Positions 17,601 through 26,909 of a stretch of DNA of 33,692 bases are shown piece after piece. The stretch comes from Betaproteobacteria bacterium (GTDB lineage Bacteria > Pseudomonadota > Gammaproteobacteria > Burkholderiales > SG8-41): the NCBI GenBank assembly GCA_947486575.1, contig CANKUB010000044.1, positions 1-33,692 of the forward strand. Direction: 5' to 3'. The first letter of the stretch is position 1, and each line of letters opens with the position of its first letter. The translations under genes were made by a program, and so were the position numbers. Below the pieces are notes generated by a model. The model searched no databases. It was not told the DNA's origin and saw only the letters and a list, made by a program, of their open reading frames with translations.

Positions 17601-19424
17601 ATGACCGAGACCGCTATTGCGCAAGCTGCGCCGCATTACGTCAAAAATAAGAAATTGGCCTCGTGGGTGGCCGAAGTTGCTGCGCTGACCAAGCCCGATA
17701 GCATTTACTGGTGCGATGGCTCGCAAGCTGAATATGATCGCCTGTGCGCCGAAATGGTCGCCACCGGCATGCTGATTAAATTGAATGAGCAAAAGCGTCC
17801 CGGTTGCTTTCTCGCGCGCTCGGATCCCGATGATGTGGCGCGCATGGAAGACCGCACGTTTGTGTGCAGCAAAAATAAGGAAGACGCAGGCCCCAATAAT
17901 AATTGGGTAGAGCCTGATGAAATGCGCGCCACGCTGACCAAAATATCTGACGGGTGTATGCGTGGCCGCACCCTGTATGTGATTCCTTTCAGCATGGGGC
18001 CGCTGGGTTCACCCATTTCGCACATTGGTGTGGAGTTGACGGATTCGCCCTATGTGGTGGTTTCGATGCGCATCATGACGCGCATCGGCCGTGCAGTGGT
18101 GGATACGCTTGGCGATGGATTCTTTGTGCCGTGCCTGCATACCGTGGGGGCGCCGTTGCAGCCGGGTCAGAAAGATGTGGTGTGGCCGAGCAACAAACAA
18201 CATAAATACATTGTTCACTTTCCTGAAGATAAATTGATCTGGTCGTTCGGCTCCGGCTATGGTGGCAACGCGCTGCTGGGCAAAAAATGTTTTGCGCTGC
18301 GTATTGCTTCGATCATGGCGCGCGAGCAGGGCTGGCTGGCTGAGCACATGCTGATTCTGGGCATCGAGCCGCCGGGGGGCAAAAAACATTACGTCGCAGC
18401 GGCATTCCCCAGCGCCTGCGGTAAAACCAATCTGGCGATGCTGATTCCACCCAAGGAGTTGCAAGGCTGGAAAGTTACCACCATCGGCGAAGACATAGCG
18501 TGGATCAAGCCTGGCAAAGATGGCCGCTTATATGCGATTAACCCGGAAGCGGGCGCCTTCGGCGTGGCGCCGGGCACGTCAGAATTCACCAATCCGAATT
18601 GCCTGGCCGCACTCAACAAGAACACGATTTTCACCAACGTGGCGATGACGCCCGACGGCGACGTGTGGTGGGAGGGGCTGTCGCAAACCCCACCAATGAA
18701 TTTGACCGATTGGCAAGGCAAGCCGTGGGATCCGGATAGTGATAAACCTGCTGCACATCCGAATTCACGCTTTACCGTTGCTGCATCGCAGATCCCGTGT
18801 ATCGATCCGAATTGGGAAGACCCGGCTGGCGTGCCGATCAGCGCCTTCCTGTTTGGTGGGCGTCGCACAACAACGGTGCCGCTGGTAGTCGAGGCCAATA
18901 ATTGGACGCACGGGGTTTACATGGCTGCGACCATGGCGTCTGAAACCACCGCAGCCAGCGTAGGAAAAATGGGCGTGGTGCGCCGCGATCCGTTCGCCAT
19001 GCTGCCGTTCTGCGGCTACCATTTTGGCGACTATTTCGGTCACTGGCTGAAAGTCGGCAAGGCGCTGACGCAAACCGTCGCGCCGAAAATTTTTGCCGTC
19101 AACTGGTTCCGCCGTGATGAACATGGCAAATTCATGTGGCCCGGTTTTGGTGACAACATGCGGGTGCTGAAGTGGATTATCGAGCGCTGCGAAGGAAAGG
19201 CGGGTGCAACCGATACGCCCGTCGGTAAAATGCCGCGTTACGAAGACATGGAACTGAAAGGAATTACCGGCTTCTCTAAAAAGGCCTTCGACGATCTGAC
19301 CAAAGTGGACAAAACCCTGTGGCAAGCCGAGGTCAAAGACCACGAGCGGCTGTTCGGCGAATTGGCCTCACGCATGCCTGCAGAGATGAATGAGCAGCGC
19401 AAGCAATTGGAACAAGCGCTTTAG
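17601..19424 (+). CDS. pckG: Phosphoenolpyruvate carboxykinase (GTP)
   Basis: This cytoplasmic enzyme converts oxaloacetate and GTP to phosphoenolpyruvate, GDP and CO2, the entry step of gluconeogenesis. The 607-residue product is the normal length for the GTP class. It shows FPSACGKTN at 269-277, a P-loop containing the reactive Cys273 typical of GTP-dependent PEPCK. Other family blocks are [52 protein letters not shown] and [14 protein letters not shown]. The ATG at 17601 has GAGG at proper spacing. It is a single-gene unit ending in a strong terminator. Its presence suggests growth on organic acids, in line with the organic-acid enzymes and receptors in this window. Confidence 0.98.
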   Translation: MTETAIAQAAPHYVKNKKLASWVAEVAALTKPDSIYWCDGSQAEYDRLCAEMVATGMLIKLNEQKRPGCFLARSDPDDVARMEDRTFVCSKNKEDAGPNNNWVEPDEMRATLTKISDGCMRGRTLYVIPFSMGPLGSPISHIGVELTDSPYVVVSMRIMTRIGRAVVDTLGDGFFVPCLHTVGAPLQPGQKDVVWPSNKQHKYIVHFPEDKLIWSFGSGYGGNALLGKKCFALRIASIMAREQGWLAEHMLILGIEPPGGKKHYVAAAFPSACGKTNLAMLIPPKELQGWKVTTIGEDIAWIKPGKDGRLYAINPEAGAFGVAPGTSEFTNPNCLAALNKNTIFTNVAMTPDGDVWWEGLSQTPPMNLTDWQGKPWDPDSDKPAAHPNSRFTVAASQIPCIDPNWEDPAGVPISAFLFGGRRTTTVPLVVEANNWTHGVYMAATMASETTAASVGKMGVVRRDPFAMLPFCGYHFGDYFGHWLKVGKALTQTVAPKIFAVNWFRRDEHGKFMWPGFGDNMRVLKWIIERCEGKAGATDTPVGKMPRYEDMELKGITGFSKKAFDDLTKVDKTLWQAEVKDHERLFGELASRMPAEMNEQRKQLEQAL

Positions 19425-19437
19425 GGAATGGCCCGGT

Positions 19438-19487
19438 AAAAAGCCGTGGTGCAGTGGTGTATTACCACGGCGCCACGGCTTTTTTTT
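19438..19487 (+). terminator. Rho-independent terminator after pckG
   Basis: AAGCCGTGG (19441-19449) pairs with CCACGGCTT (19473-19481), an inner GTGGT/ACCAC stem adds stability, and eight T residues (19480-19487) follow. This is a strong intrinsic terminator 14 nt after the pckG stop. Confidence 0.9.
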
Positions 19488-19572
19488 GGTCATAATTCGG
19501 CTGTCATCGGCTGACAAAAAGTTTCAGGCGACAAATTTACGCCAACCTATCGATCACCCAAGGAGAAGCGCC

Positions 19573-20520
19573 ATGAATTTATCAATAAAAACAATAACTT
19601 GCATGCTATCAATTTGCTGCGCAGCCGCGCAGGCGGCGCCTTTCGCCTATGTTGCCAATGAACGCACCGGGAACATTTCGATTATCGATATTGCTACTGA
19701 CACCGTTGTGGGCGACATCGCCGCAGGCAAAAAGCCACGCGGCATGACCGCATCCAAAGATGGCAAACAGCTTTTCGTCAGCGATCAGCCCGCCAACGCG
19801 CTGCAGATCATTGACGTCGCTGCACGCAAACTCACGGGCAAAGTCGATATCGGCGAATCGCCCGAAGGCGTGTACCGCTCGCCCGACGGCAAATGGCTGG
19901 CGGTGGCCGTGGAAGAAGACAACTCGGTATATTTCATCAATGTCGCCAGCGGCAGGCAGGAGTTCAAAGTCAAAACAGAAGGCAAAAATCCTGAGCATGC
20001 CGTATTCAGTCGCGACAGCAAATGGGTATTCGTCAGCGCCGAAGAAGCGGACATCGTGGACGTGATCGACGTCGCTGCGCGCAAACAAGTGGCTTCGATC
20101 AAAGTCGGCAAACGTCCGCGCGGCATCGGCTTTACGCCCGACGGCAAGTTTGCCTATGTAGCGTGCGAAATCGATAACAATGTGCATGCGATCGACGTGG
20201 CTACGCGCAAAGTGCTTGCGGTGATTCCCGCAGGCGTACGGGTCAATGGCGTCACCGTGCATCCCAACAGCAAGACCGTCTACGTCAGTAACGGCGGTGA
20301 CAACAACATCAGTGTCATTGATGTGGCCAGCAACAAAGTCACCAAAACTATCGCCGTAGGCCAGCGCCCATGGAACATGGCGATCACCGCCGATGGCAAA
20401 AAGCTCTACGTCGCCAACGGTCGCTCAAACAGTGTCAGCGTGATCGACACCGAGAAACTGGATAAAGTTAACGATATCAAAGTAGGGGAATTGCCTTGGG
20501 GGGTTTATATTCCTGAGTAG
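19573..20520 (+). CDS. Secreted YVTN-type beta-propeller protein
   Basis: The 315-residue product starts at the ATG at 19573, preceded by AGGAG. A Sec signal peptide ends in CAAAQAA (about residue 21). The rest is about seven repeats of roughly 42 residues with the pattern YVAN...NxxSVIDxAxxKVxxxIxVGxxPxGxxxxPDGK, as in FAYVANERTGNISIIDIA and LYVANGRSNSVSVIDTEKL. This is the YVTN / cytochrome-d1-like seven-bladed propeller family, found in the periplasm. Relatives are reported in alcohol and PQQ-dependent oxidation clusters, but most have no known activity. It has no heme-binding or catalytic motif that I can see, so no function is assigned. It reads towards the TfdA-like gene, 51 nt away, and may be cotranscribed with it. 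Confidence 0.85.
   Translation: MNLSIKTITCMLSICCAAAQAAPFAYVANERTGNISIIDIATDTVVGDIAAGKKPRGMTASKDGKQLFVSDQPANALQIIDVAARKLTGKVDIGESPEGVYRSPDGKWLAVAVEEDNSVYFINVASGRQEFKVKTEGKNPEHAVFSRDSKWVFVSAEEADIVDVIDVAARKQVASIKVGKRPRGIGFTPDGKFAYVACEIDNNVHAIDVATRKVLAVIPAGVRVNGVTVHPNSKTVYVSNGGDNNISVIDVASNKVTKTIAVGQRPWNMAITADGKKLYVANGRSNSVSVIDTEKLDKVNDIKVGELPWGVYIPE
19584..19594 (+). repeat. AT word AATAAAAACAA, copy at the beta-propeller gene start
   Basis: Exact copy, followed by TAACTTG, in the first codons of the propeller signal peptide. Confidence 0.45.
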
Positions 20521-20571
20521 TCACATTGCAATGCCACTACGTTTTCTTTTTGTTAACGCACGAGGCGTACC

Positions 20572-21483
20572 ATGAACATAACTGTTTCCGCCATTACCGC
20601 CGATTTCACGGCTGAAATTTACGATGTTGATCTCACGCAGCGCGTGCCAGACGACGATTTTGCCGCCATCGCAAACGCGTTTTGGAAATATTCGGTGCTG
20701 ATATTTCCCGATCAGGATATTACGCAGCAACAGCAGCTTGCATTTGCGGAACGATTCGGCCTGATTGAACGCGAGCGCACGCTTGACCCCAAAGCCACGC
20801 CCAGCCGCTTTGACGGCGCGTTTTCGGATATTTCCAATCTCACCGCCGATGGCAAAATCTGGGCTGCGGACAGTCGCCAGCGCATGTACAAAGCGGGAAA
20901 CAAACTATGGCACACGGATAGCTCCTTCAAATACCTGCCTGCGCTGACGTCATTGCTGCACGCGCGTACCACGGTGCCCATCGGCGGCCACACCGAATTT
21001 GCTGATCAGCGTGGGGCCTACGATGCACTGACCGACAAACAGAAAAAAGAATTCGACGGCTTGATCGTTGAGCACTGGATCGCCACGTCACGCAGACGCA
21101 GCGGCTTTCATGATTTCAACGAAGACGAAAAGAAGCGCTTGCCGCCCGTCCCGCAGATGCTGGTGCGCACGATCCCGCAAAATCAACGCAAGTCACTGTA
21201 TGTCGCATCCCACGCGGGCCGCATTTTTGGCATGCCCGACGACGAAGGCCGGGCGTTGATTGATCATTTGCTCGATCATGTCACGCAACGGCAGTTTGTT
21301 TACACGCACCGCTGGCGCGCCAACGAACTGGTGATGTGGGACAACCGTTGCACCATGCACCGCGGCACGGATTACGATGATTTGCGTTACGTGCGCGACA
21401 TGCGACGGGTGACGGTGAGCGACATTGCCAATACTTGCGACCAGGCGGATGTGGCGCGCCCAGCCGCGTTGCAGGCGGCGTAA
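20572..21483 (+). CDS. TauD/TfdA family 2-oxoglutarate-dependent dioxygenase
   Basis: The 303-residue product belongs to the Fe(II)/2-oxoglutarate oxygenases. The metal-binding triad is LWHTDSSFK (His114, Asp116) and TMHRGTDYD (His263). Arg in RDMRRVTV (about 279) should bind the 2-oxoglutarate carboxylate. The blocks GGHTEFADQRGAYDAL, HATQR-like HVTQRQFVYTHRW and LVMWDNRC closely follow TfdA, the 2,4-dichlorophenoxyacetate dioxygenase. A TfdA-like ether-cleaving or hydroxylating activity on an aryloxy or similar acid is an inference; the true substrate may be a natural carboxylate. It is convergent with the molybdenum hydroxylase operon. Confidence 0.9.
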   Translation: MNITVSAITADFTAEIYDVDLTQRVPDDDFAAIANAFWKYSVLIFPDQDITQQQQLAFAERFGLIERERTLDPKATPSRFDGAFSDISNLTADGKIWAADSRQRMYKAGNKLWHTDSSFKYLPALTSLLHARTTVPIGGHTEFADQRGAYDALTDKQKKEFDGLIVEHWIATSRRRSGFHDFNEDEKKRLPPVPQMLVRTIPQNQRKSLYVASHAGRIFGMPDDEGRALIDHLLDHVTQRQFVYTHRWRANELVMWDNRCTMHRGTDYDDLRYVRDMRRVTVSDIANTCDQADVARPAALQAA

Positions 21484-21496
21484 CGTACATGCAGCA

Positions 21497-21514
21497 TAAG
21501 TATTTGTTTTTATT
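21497..21514 (-). repeat. AT words AATAAAAACAA and ACAAATACTTA joined, between the TfdA-like gene and the CoxM-like gene
   Basis: On the minus strand both 11-base words overlap in one 18-base block, the fullest copy in the window. It lies in the 30-nt convergent gap and reaches the CoxM-like stop codon. Confidence 0.5.
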
Positions 21515-22320
21515 TACTTTTCCGTAAGCGCCGCAGTAACCGCGCGCTGTGCTAAAACGGTAATCAAATGCGAACGGTACTCCGCGCTGGCGTGAATATC
21601 GCCGTTCAATTTGTCAGCGGCAACTTTGGATTTGGCAATCGCTTCTGGCGCAAATTTCTCTGCGAGTTTTTTCTCCATGTCTTTCGCGCGGAACACGCCT
21701 GTATTGCCCGCGCCGGTGACCGCAACGCGCACATGGCCGCCGCCGTCAGAGACGAACACGCCTACCAATGCAAAGCGCGATGCCGGGTTTTTGAATTTTA
21801 CGTAAGCCGCGCGTTTGGGCAACGGAAACTCAACCGAGGTTATGATCTCGCCCGGTTTCAATGCGGTTTCAAATAGGCCGGTAAAAAACTTGTCCGCAGC
21901 AATCGAACGCCGGTTGGTGTGGATGGTTGCGCCTAATCCCAGTATCGCTGCGGGGTAATCTGCGGCAGGATCGTTATTCGCTATCGAGCCGCCAAGCGTG
22001 CCCATGTTGCGCACCTGCCGGTCGCCAATGCCTGCGGCGACACGCGCCAGCGATGGCACACCCATCAGCACGTCTTTGGCGGTTGCGACTTCGCTGTGCC
22101 GTAAGCCTGCGCCCACGGTAAGTACCGCGCCCAAAAGCTGGATCGAACGCAACTCTTCGATGGTGTTGATATCCACCAATGCAGGCGTTTGCGCGAGGCG
22201 CATTTTCAGCGTGGGAATCAGGCTTTGTCCGCCACCCAGAATGCGCGCATTGTCGTTTTTCTTGAGCAACACGGCGGCGTCTTTGAGTGTAGCGGGGCGG
22301 TGGTAATCGAATGTGTGCAT
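21514..22320 (-). CDS. Molybdenum hydroxylase, FAD-binding medium subunit (CoxM-like)
   Basis: The 268-residue product has the CO-dehydrogenase flavoprotein fold: [16 protein letters not shown] at the N-terminus, [10 protein letters not shown] (about 27-36) and [19 protein letters not shown] (about 106-124), which bind FAD. The C-terminal domain has [16 protein letters not shown] and VAVTGAG. It transfers electrons from the iron-sulfur subunit to an acceptor. It is the last gene of the small-large-medium operon, starting 16 nt after the large subunit. The substrate is set by the large subunit. An AT-rich patch (21497-21520) covers the 3' end and the gap to the TfdA-like gene. Confidence 0.92.
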   Translation of the reverse strand: MHTFDYHRPATLKDAAVLLKKNDNARILGGGQSLIPTLKMRLAQTPALVDINTIEELRSIQLLGAVLTVGAGLRHSEVATAKDVLMGVPSLARVAAGIGDRQVRNMGTLGGSIANNDPAADYPAAILGLGATIHTNRRSIAADKFFTGLFETALKPGEIITSVEFPLPKRAAYVKFKNPASRFALVGVFVSDGGGHVRVAVTGAGNTGVFRAKDMEKKLAEKFAPEAIAKSKVAADKLNGDIHASAEYRSHLITVLAQRAVTAALTEK

Positions 22321-22336
22321 GTGAAATTCTCCCGAT

Positions 22337-24709
22337 TTACTTCGATTTTCTGCCCTTGGCGTTCAAAGCCCGCCACACCGTCTCAGCCGTGGCAGGCATC
22401 GCAATATCCTTCACGCCCAATGCATCGGTAATGGCGTTGATCACAGCGGGCGGCGCACCAATCGCACCGGCCTCGCCGCAGCCTTTCACCCCCAGCGGGT
22501 TGTGCGTACACGCCGTCACTTTGGTATCAACCTTGAACGCAGGGAAATCATCGGCGCGCGGCATGGCGTAATCCATGTAGCTGCCGGTAAGCAACTGGCC
22601 GGTTTGCGCATCGTAAATACAGCCTTCGAGCAAGGCCTGGCCTATGCCTTGCGCGAGGCCGCCGTGTACCTGGCCTTCAACAATCATCGGGTTAATCACA
22701 TTGCCGAAATCATCGACCGCAGTGAAATTCACCACTTTGGTGGCACCGGTTTGCGGATCAATTTCGACTTCGCAAATGTGGCTGCCTGCCGGATACGTAA
22801 AATTCGTCGGATCGTAAAACGCCTGTTCGTTCAAGCCGGGCTCGAGTTTATCCAGCGGGTAGTTGTGCGGCACGTAAGCGGCAAAAGCCACTTCGGCTAT
22901 GGTTTTTTGGCGATCGGTGCCTGGCACCGAGAACACACCGTCCTTGAATTCGATGTCGCCATCGGCTGCTTCCAGCATATGCGCGGCAATCTTTTTGCCC
23001 TTGGCGATAATTTTATCCAGTGCTTTCATGATGGCCGAGCCACCGACGGCAATCGAGCGCGAACCATACGTGCCCATGCCGAACGGAATACGCCCGGTGT
23101 CACCGTGAACCACATCGACGTTTTCAACGGGTATACCCAGGCGGTCGGCAACCACTTGCGCAAACGTGGTTTCATGCCCCTGGCCGTGGCTGTGCGAGCC
23201 GGTGAATACGGTCACCGAGCCGGTAGGGTGAAAGCGGATTTCACCAGCCTCGAAAAGGCCTGCGCGTGCGCCCAGCGCACCCGCGATGTTCGACGGCGCA
23301 AGTCCGCAGGCTTCGATATACGTCGAATAGCCCAGCCCGCGCAATTTGCCGCGCTCAGCCGCCTGCCTGCGGCGGTTTTCAAATCCGGCGACATCGGCAA
23401 GCTTCATGGCCTCGGTCAGCGTGGCATCATAATTGCCGATGTCGTAACACAGTGCCACCGGCGTTTGATACGGAAATTGTGTGATGAAATTGCGTCGCCG
23501 CAGTTCAGCGGGCGCAATGCCCATCTCGCGCGCGGCGGTTTCCACCAGGCGTTCAACCACATACGTGGCTTCGGGGCGCCCCGCACCGCGATAGGCATCG
23601 ACGGGCGCAGTGTTGGTGAACACGGCGGTGACTTCGCAATAAATCGCGGGCGTGGTGTATTGGCCTGCCAACAACGTGGCGTACAGAATGGTGGGAATGC
23701 ACGAGGCAAACGTGGACAAATACGCGCCCATGTTAGCGGTGGTATGCACGCGCATGGCGAGAAACTTGCCGCTCTTGTCGAGTGCCAGTTCCGCTTTGGT
23801 GATGTGATCGCGTCCGTGGGCATCGGTAAGAAACGAATCCGCACGTTCGCAGGTCCACTTGATCGGGCGATTCACGCGTTTGGATGCCCATGTAATCACC
23901 GTTTCTTCGGCATACAGATAAATCTTTGAACCAAAGCCGCCGCCGACATCGGGCGCAATCACACGCACTTTGTGTTCCGGCAGGCCCAGCACAAATGCGG
24001 TCATCAGCAAACGTTCCACATGCGGGTTCTGGCTGGTGACATGCAGCGTGTATGAATCATCGCCGCGCGCGTATTGTGCCAGTGCGGCACGCGGCTCGAT
24101 GGCATTGGGAATCAAACGGTTGTTGGTGAACTCCAGCGTGGTGACGTGTTTGGCGGAAGCAAACGCCTTGTCCACGGCATCTTGCGTACCGATGGACCAC
24201 ACGTAGCAGGTGTTGTCGGGCACACTCTCGTGAACCACAGCCACACCAGGCTTGCGCGCATCGGAGGCGCTCACAATGGCAGGCAACATTTCGTAATCTA
24301 CTTCAATCAGCGCAGCGGCGTCTTTGGCCTGATTAAGGGTTTCGGCGATCACCACTGCAACCTGATCACCGACGTGCCGCACCTTGCCTTGCGCCAGACA
24401 CGGATGCGGCGGCTCTTTCATCGGCTGACCATTGACGTCGGTAATCAGCCAGCCACAGGGCAGCCCGCCAATTTTGGCGGCAGCCAGATCTTCTCCGGTG
24501 AATATATCCACCACGCCGGGAGCGGCTTTGGCTTTGCCTAAATCAATGCTGCGAATTTGCGCGTGCGCATGTGGCGAGCGCAAAAAATAAGCGTGCGTTT
24601 GATGCGCAACCGACACATCGTCGGTATACGTGCCGCCGCCGGTGAGAAAGCGTTGATCTTCTTTGCGTTTAACGCTTTGGCCTATATACGGAACGTGAGG
24701 AGCATTCAT
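22337..24709 (-). CDS. Molybdenum hydroxylase, large molybdopterin subunit (form II CoxL-like)
   Basis: The 790-residue product is a complete xanthine-oxidase-family large subunit. It shows [20 protein letters not shown] at the start, [52 protein letters not shown] and [17 protein letters not shown] (catalytic Glu). In the active-site loop it has [13 protein letters not shown] where true CO dehydrogenases carry the AYRCSFR loop with the copper-binding Cys. That places it in form II, so CO oxidation is unlikely; a hydroxylation of an aromatic, N-heterocyclic or aldehyde substrate is more probable. It follows the small subunit by 4 nt. A long antisense frame overlaps it but is a shadow. Confidence 0.95.
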   Translation of the reverse strand: MNAPHVPYIGQSVKRKEDQRFLTGGGTYTDDVSVAHQTHAYFLRSPHAHAQIRSIDLGKAKAAPGVVDIFTGEDLAAAKIGGLPCGWLITDVNGQPMKEPPHPCLAQGKVRHVGDQVAVVIAETLNQAKDAAALIEVDYEMLPAIVSASDARKPGVAVVHESVPDNTCYVWSIGTQDAVDKAFASAKHVTTLEFTNNRLIPNAIEPRAALAQYARGDDSYTLHVTSQNPHVERLLMTAFVLGLPEHKVRVIAPDVGGGFGSKIYLYAEETVITWASKRVNRPIKWTCERADSFLTDAHGRDHITKAELALDKSGKFLAMRVHTTANMGAYLSTFASCIPTILYATLLAGQYTTPAIYCEVTAVFTNTAPVDAYRGAGRPEATYVVERLVETAAREMGIAPAELRRRNFITQFPYQTPVALCYDIGNYDATLTEAMKLADVAGFENRRRQAAERGKLRGLGYSTYIEACGLAPSNIAGALGARAGLFEAGEIRFHPTGSVTVFTGSHSHGQGHETTFAQVVADRLGIPVENVDVVHGDTGRIPFGMGTYGSRSIAVGGSAIMKALDKIIAKGKKIAAHMLEAADGDIEFKDGVFSVPGTDRQKTIAEVAFAAYVPHNYPLDKLEPGLNEQAFYDPTNFTYPAGSHICEVEIDPQTGATKVVNFTAVDDFGNVINPMIVEGQVHGGLAQGIGQALLEGCIYDAQTGQLLTGSYMDYAMPRADDFPAFKVDTKVTACTHNPLGVKGCGEAGAIGAPPAVINAITDALGVKDIAMPATAETVWRALNAKGRKSK

Positions 24710-24713
24710 GAGG

Positions 24714-25187
24714 TCAGCCTTTCATGGCGGCAGCGCCAGCGATAACTGCTTTGACGATGTTGTGATAACCGGTGCAGCGGCACAGATTGCCTTCAAGCTC
24801 CGCGCGCACGGTTTCTTCACTGGGACTGGGATGTTTTTGTGCTAATTCAATCGCGCTCATTACCATGCCCGGCGTGCAAAAGCCGCACTGTAAACCGTGA
24901 TGTTCACGAAACGCGGCTTGCATCGGATGCAGATCGCCATTGGCTGCGCTGATGCCTTCGATGGTGGTGATTTTTGCGCCCTGCGCTTGTGCCGCAAGGA
25001 TGTTGCAGGCCTTAACCGCGCGGCCATCCAGATGCACGGTGCATGCGCCACACTGGCCAGTGTCGCAGCCGATGTGTGTACCAGTAAGGTGCAGATTCTC
25101 ACGCAGCAATTGTGTGAGCAGCGTGCGCGGGTCTACGTCGACAGTGACAGCTTTGTCGTTGACGGTGAGGGATAGATGCAGTGTCAT
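24714..25187 (-). CDS. Molybdenum hydroxylase, [2Fe-2S] small subunit (CoxS-like)
   Basis: The 157-residue product has both 2Fe-2S centres of the family. The ferredoxin-type N-terminal domain has CDTGQCGAC (Cys41, 46, 49) and Cys61, and the helical C-terminal domain has QCGFCTPGM (Cys101, 104) and [10 protein letters not shown] (Cys136, 138). It relays electrons from the molybdenum site to the FAD subunit. It is the first gene of the operon, so the promoter should lie in the 259-nt gap to the SDR gene; none is obvious. Confidence 0.95.
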   Translation of the reverse strand: MTLHLSLTVNDKAVTVDVDPRTLLTQLLRENLHLTGTHIGCDTGQCGACTVHLDGRAVKACNILAAQAQGAKITTIEGISAANGDLHPMQAAFREHHGLQCGFCTPGMVMSAIELAQKHPSPSEETVRAELEGNLCRCTGYHNIVKAVIAGAAAMKG

Positions 25188-25305
25188 GGATGCTCCAGAA
25201 AATCAGCGAAAACGATGGCGCGCGACGCGACCGCGAAAATAACCATGCTAACGTAGGCGAGCAGCGGGTGCAATATCAACTGTTTTAGCGGGTTTTAATT
25301 TTATG

Positions 25306-25323
25306 AATAAAAACAAATAGTTA
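25306..25323 (+). repeat. AT words upstream of the SDR gene
   Basis: AATAAAAACAA is exact and continues as ACAAATAGTTA, one base off the second word. It shares 14 consecutive bases with the copy at 21501-21514. Confidence 0.5.
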
Positions 25324-25446
25324 CATTCTGTCTTTGTATGCGAAAAAGGCATTTCAAATCGGACGCAGCATGCTTTGCACCACATTGCCGCGTCATCGCT
25401 GCTGCGTTAACCTGCTGTCTTGAACATTCAAACCAAGGGAATCAAC

Positions 25447-26301
25447 ATGGGCAAACTCGACGGCCGTGTGGCCATAGTTACCGGTGCAAGCCGGGGAATT
25501 GGTGCGGAAATAGCGATGCTTTTCGCCAGCGAAGGGGCAAAGATTGTTTGCGCAGCACGCACTCTGAATGAAGGCGATCACCGCATGCTAACGGGCTCGC
25601 TCGCCGGCACGGTGAAAAAGATAACGGACGCAGGCGGTCAGGCGCTTGCGGTGGCGGTTGATGTATCAAACGAAGCGGACTGCCAGAAATTACTCAGCGC
25701 TGCGGAAGAGGCGTTCGGCGCGGTGGATATTCTGGTCAACGATGCCGCGCTGACGTATTACAAACCGATTGTGGATTACAACGTCAAACATTGGGTCAAG
25801 GCGTTTGCGGTCAACGTACATGCGCCATTCATGCTGTCGCAACTGGTATTACCGAACATGATCAAGCAGCGGCGCGGTGCGATTGTGAATATCTCGTCGG
25901 GCTCGGCCATCGGGCCGGGGCGCACGCCGTTCAAGGATGCGCGCCCGGTAAACGGCGGCACCATGTATGGCGCAACCAAGGCCGCGCTGGAGCGTTTTAC
26001 GCAAGGTCTGGCGCAGGAAGTCGCCGCACACAATATTTCCGTCACGGCGCTCTCCCCCTCGCAAGTGGTGCCCACGCCGGGCACGGTGTATCACAAGCTG
26101 GTGACGGGGATTGCAGACCCGAATGGCGAACCGCCAGCATTAATGGCGCGAGCGGCGCTGCTGCTGGCGAGTGAACCTGCGGACAAAATCAACGGTCGCG
26201 TGACGTATAGCCAGCAAATCCTCAGTGAGTACGGGTTATTGGAAGGTGCGCCCACGGGGCGTGGCGTGACGGTTAAAGGATCGGGGTATTCGCAGATTTG
26301 A
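25447..26301 (+). CDS. Short-chain dehydrogenase/reductase (SDR) family oxidoreductase
   Basis: The 284-residue product has the Rossmann motif TGASRGIG (12-19), the structural NDAA (98-101), catalytic Ser in NISS (150-151), and YGATK with Tyr174 and Lys178. It is a classical NAD(P)-dependent SDR that reduces or oxidises a hydroxyl or carbonyl group. The long PFKDARPVNGG loop between Ser and Tyr, and an extended C-terminus, are typical of uncharacterised SDRs; the substrate is unknown. The ATG at 25447 follows AAGGGA and matches the family start; an upstream in-frame start at 25420 adds nine residues without support. It stands alone, divergent from the molybdenum hydroxylase operon. Confidence 0.9.
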   Translation: MGKLDGRVAIVTGASRGIGAEIAMLFASEGAKIVCAARTLNEGDHRMLTGSLAGTVKKITDAGGQALAVAVDVSNEADCQKLLSAAEEAFGAVDILVNDAALTYYKPIVDYNVKHWVKAFAVNVHAPFMLSQLVLPNMIKQRRGAIVNISSGSAIGPGRTPFKDARPVNGGTMYGATKAALERFTQGLAQEVAAHNISVTALSPSQVVPTPGTVYHKLVTGIADPNGEPPALMARAALLLASEPADKINGRVTYSQQILSEYGLLEGAPTGRGVTVKGSGYSQI

Positions 26302-26303
26302 TT

Positions 26304-26359
26304 TGGAGTGCGGTGGCTTGCCACCGCTAGCAAAAGCGCGAGCAAGCTCCCGCACTCCA
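26304..26359. repeat. 56-bp cloverleaf-like inverted repeat element
   Basis: A perfect 10-bp outer stem, TGGAGTGCGG (26304-26313) with CCGCACTCCA (26350-26359), encloses three small hairpins: TGGC-TT-GCCA (26314-26323), CGCT-AGCAAA-AGCG (26325-26338) and GAGC-AA-GCTC (26340-26349). It begins two bases after the SDR stop and precedes the AT-rich promoter region of the next gene. It looks like a REP/MITE-type mobile repeat. One copy is in this window. Confidence 0.7.
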
Positions 26360-26406
26360 TATATTATCCACGGCAGTGAAATATTGTCTTTAAAAGCAAT
26401 TATTTT

Positions 26407-26415
26407 TGATATAAT
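26407..26415 (+). promoter_or_regulatory. Extended -10 promoter of the XRE/AbiEii pair
   Basis: TGATATAAT has a perfect TATAAT at 26410-26415 with a TG in the extended position, inside a very AT-rich stretch (26360-26449). TTGTCT at 26384 is a poorly spaced -35 (20 nt). The start codon at 26450 lacks a clear Shine-Dalgarno. Confidence 0.5.
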
Positions 26416-26449
26416 TTTAAAAATACTATATTTAATTGACTTAAAACGC

Positions 26450-26899
26450 ATGATTATTGCTCAATTTCGCTCAGCACTCGCTGCAACGACCGACTCCAAA
26501 CGCGCCATCGCGCAGCGCGCTGGTGTGCGCCCCGAATTGCTATCGCGCCTTGAACGGCAATCATCCTGCGACCTGGCTACGTTCGAGAAAATTGCGCGCG
26601 CAATGAATCTGGAAATTGTCGTAAGGCCAATTGTGCCCGCGACGGGTGACGCTAAATCAGCAAGCCCATCCAAAGCGCAAGGCTTGGGTTTGGCCTTGCC
26701 GTACGACTGGTCAAATCCGAATATTTCCGACCGCGCGCTGATACTCAAAGCACTTGAGTTTGCACACCTGCCTGATCTCACGCGCCTTGCGCTGCACTTT
26801 GGCATTGATGCGCTTGAATCTGCACTCGCTACGCTGCCCGCAGCGCAAGCGCAGTCTGCTGCGCGTGTACTGCCGAATATACGCACCGCGTTAAGTTAA
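26450..26899 (+). CDS. XRE-type helix-turn-helix protein, likely antitoxin of an AbiEii-like pair
   Basis: The 149-residue product has an N-terminal XRE/Cro-like DNA-binding domain at about 5-55, with KRAIAQRAGVRPELLSRLER as the helix-turn-helix and CDLATFEKIARAMNLEIVV as the next helices. A Pro/Ser-rich linker and an Ala-rich helical C-terminal half (about 75-149) follow; that half is not a family I recognise. The start at 26450 is where the HTH domain begins. The frame is open upstream to 26303, but that leader is encoded by the cloverleaf repeat. The gene ends 10 nt before the nucleotidyltransferase-like gene, so the two are one transcript. By analogy with similar pairs it would bind DNA, autoregulate, and counter the partner. 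Confidence 0.8.
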   Translation: MIIAQFRSALAATTDSKRAIAQRAGVRPELLSRLERQSSCDLATFEKIARAMNLEIVVRPIVPATGDAKSASPSKAQGLGLALPYDWSNPNISDRALILKALEFAHLPDLTRLALHFGIDALESALATLPAAQAQSAARVLPNIRTALS

Positions 26900-26909
26900 A
26901 CAGCGCTGC

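Noticed and set aside
22502-23929. 475-residue open frame on the plus strand
   Set aside because: Exactly antisense to the well-supported large molybdopterin subunit; no motifs, and GC-rich codon bias explains the lack of stops.
22337-25187. A genuine aerobic CO dehydrogenase
   Set aside because: The large subunit has AYRGAGR instead of the AYRCSFR loop that carries the copper-binding Cys.
26304-26359. A tRNA or tRNA-like gene, because of the cloverleaf shape
   Set aside because: Too short at 56 bases, stems and loops have the wrong sizes, and there is no T-loop consensus or anticodon arrangement.
26303-26449. Longer N-terminus for the XRE gene
   Set aside because: It is encoded by the cloverleaf repeat and the promoter region; the HTH domain begins at 26450.
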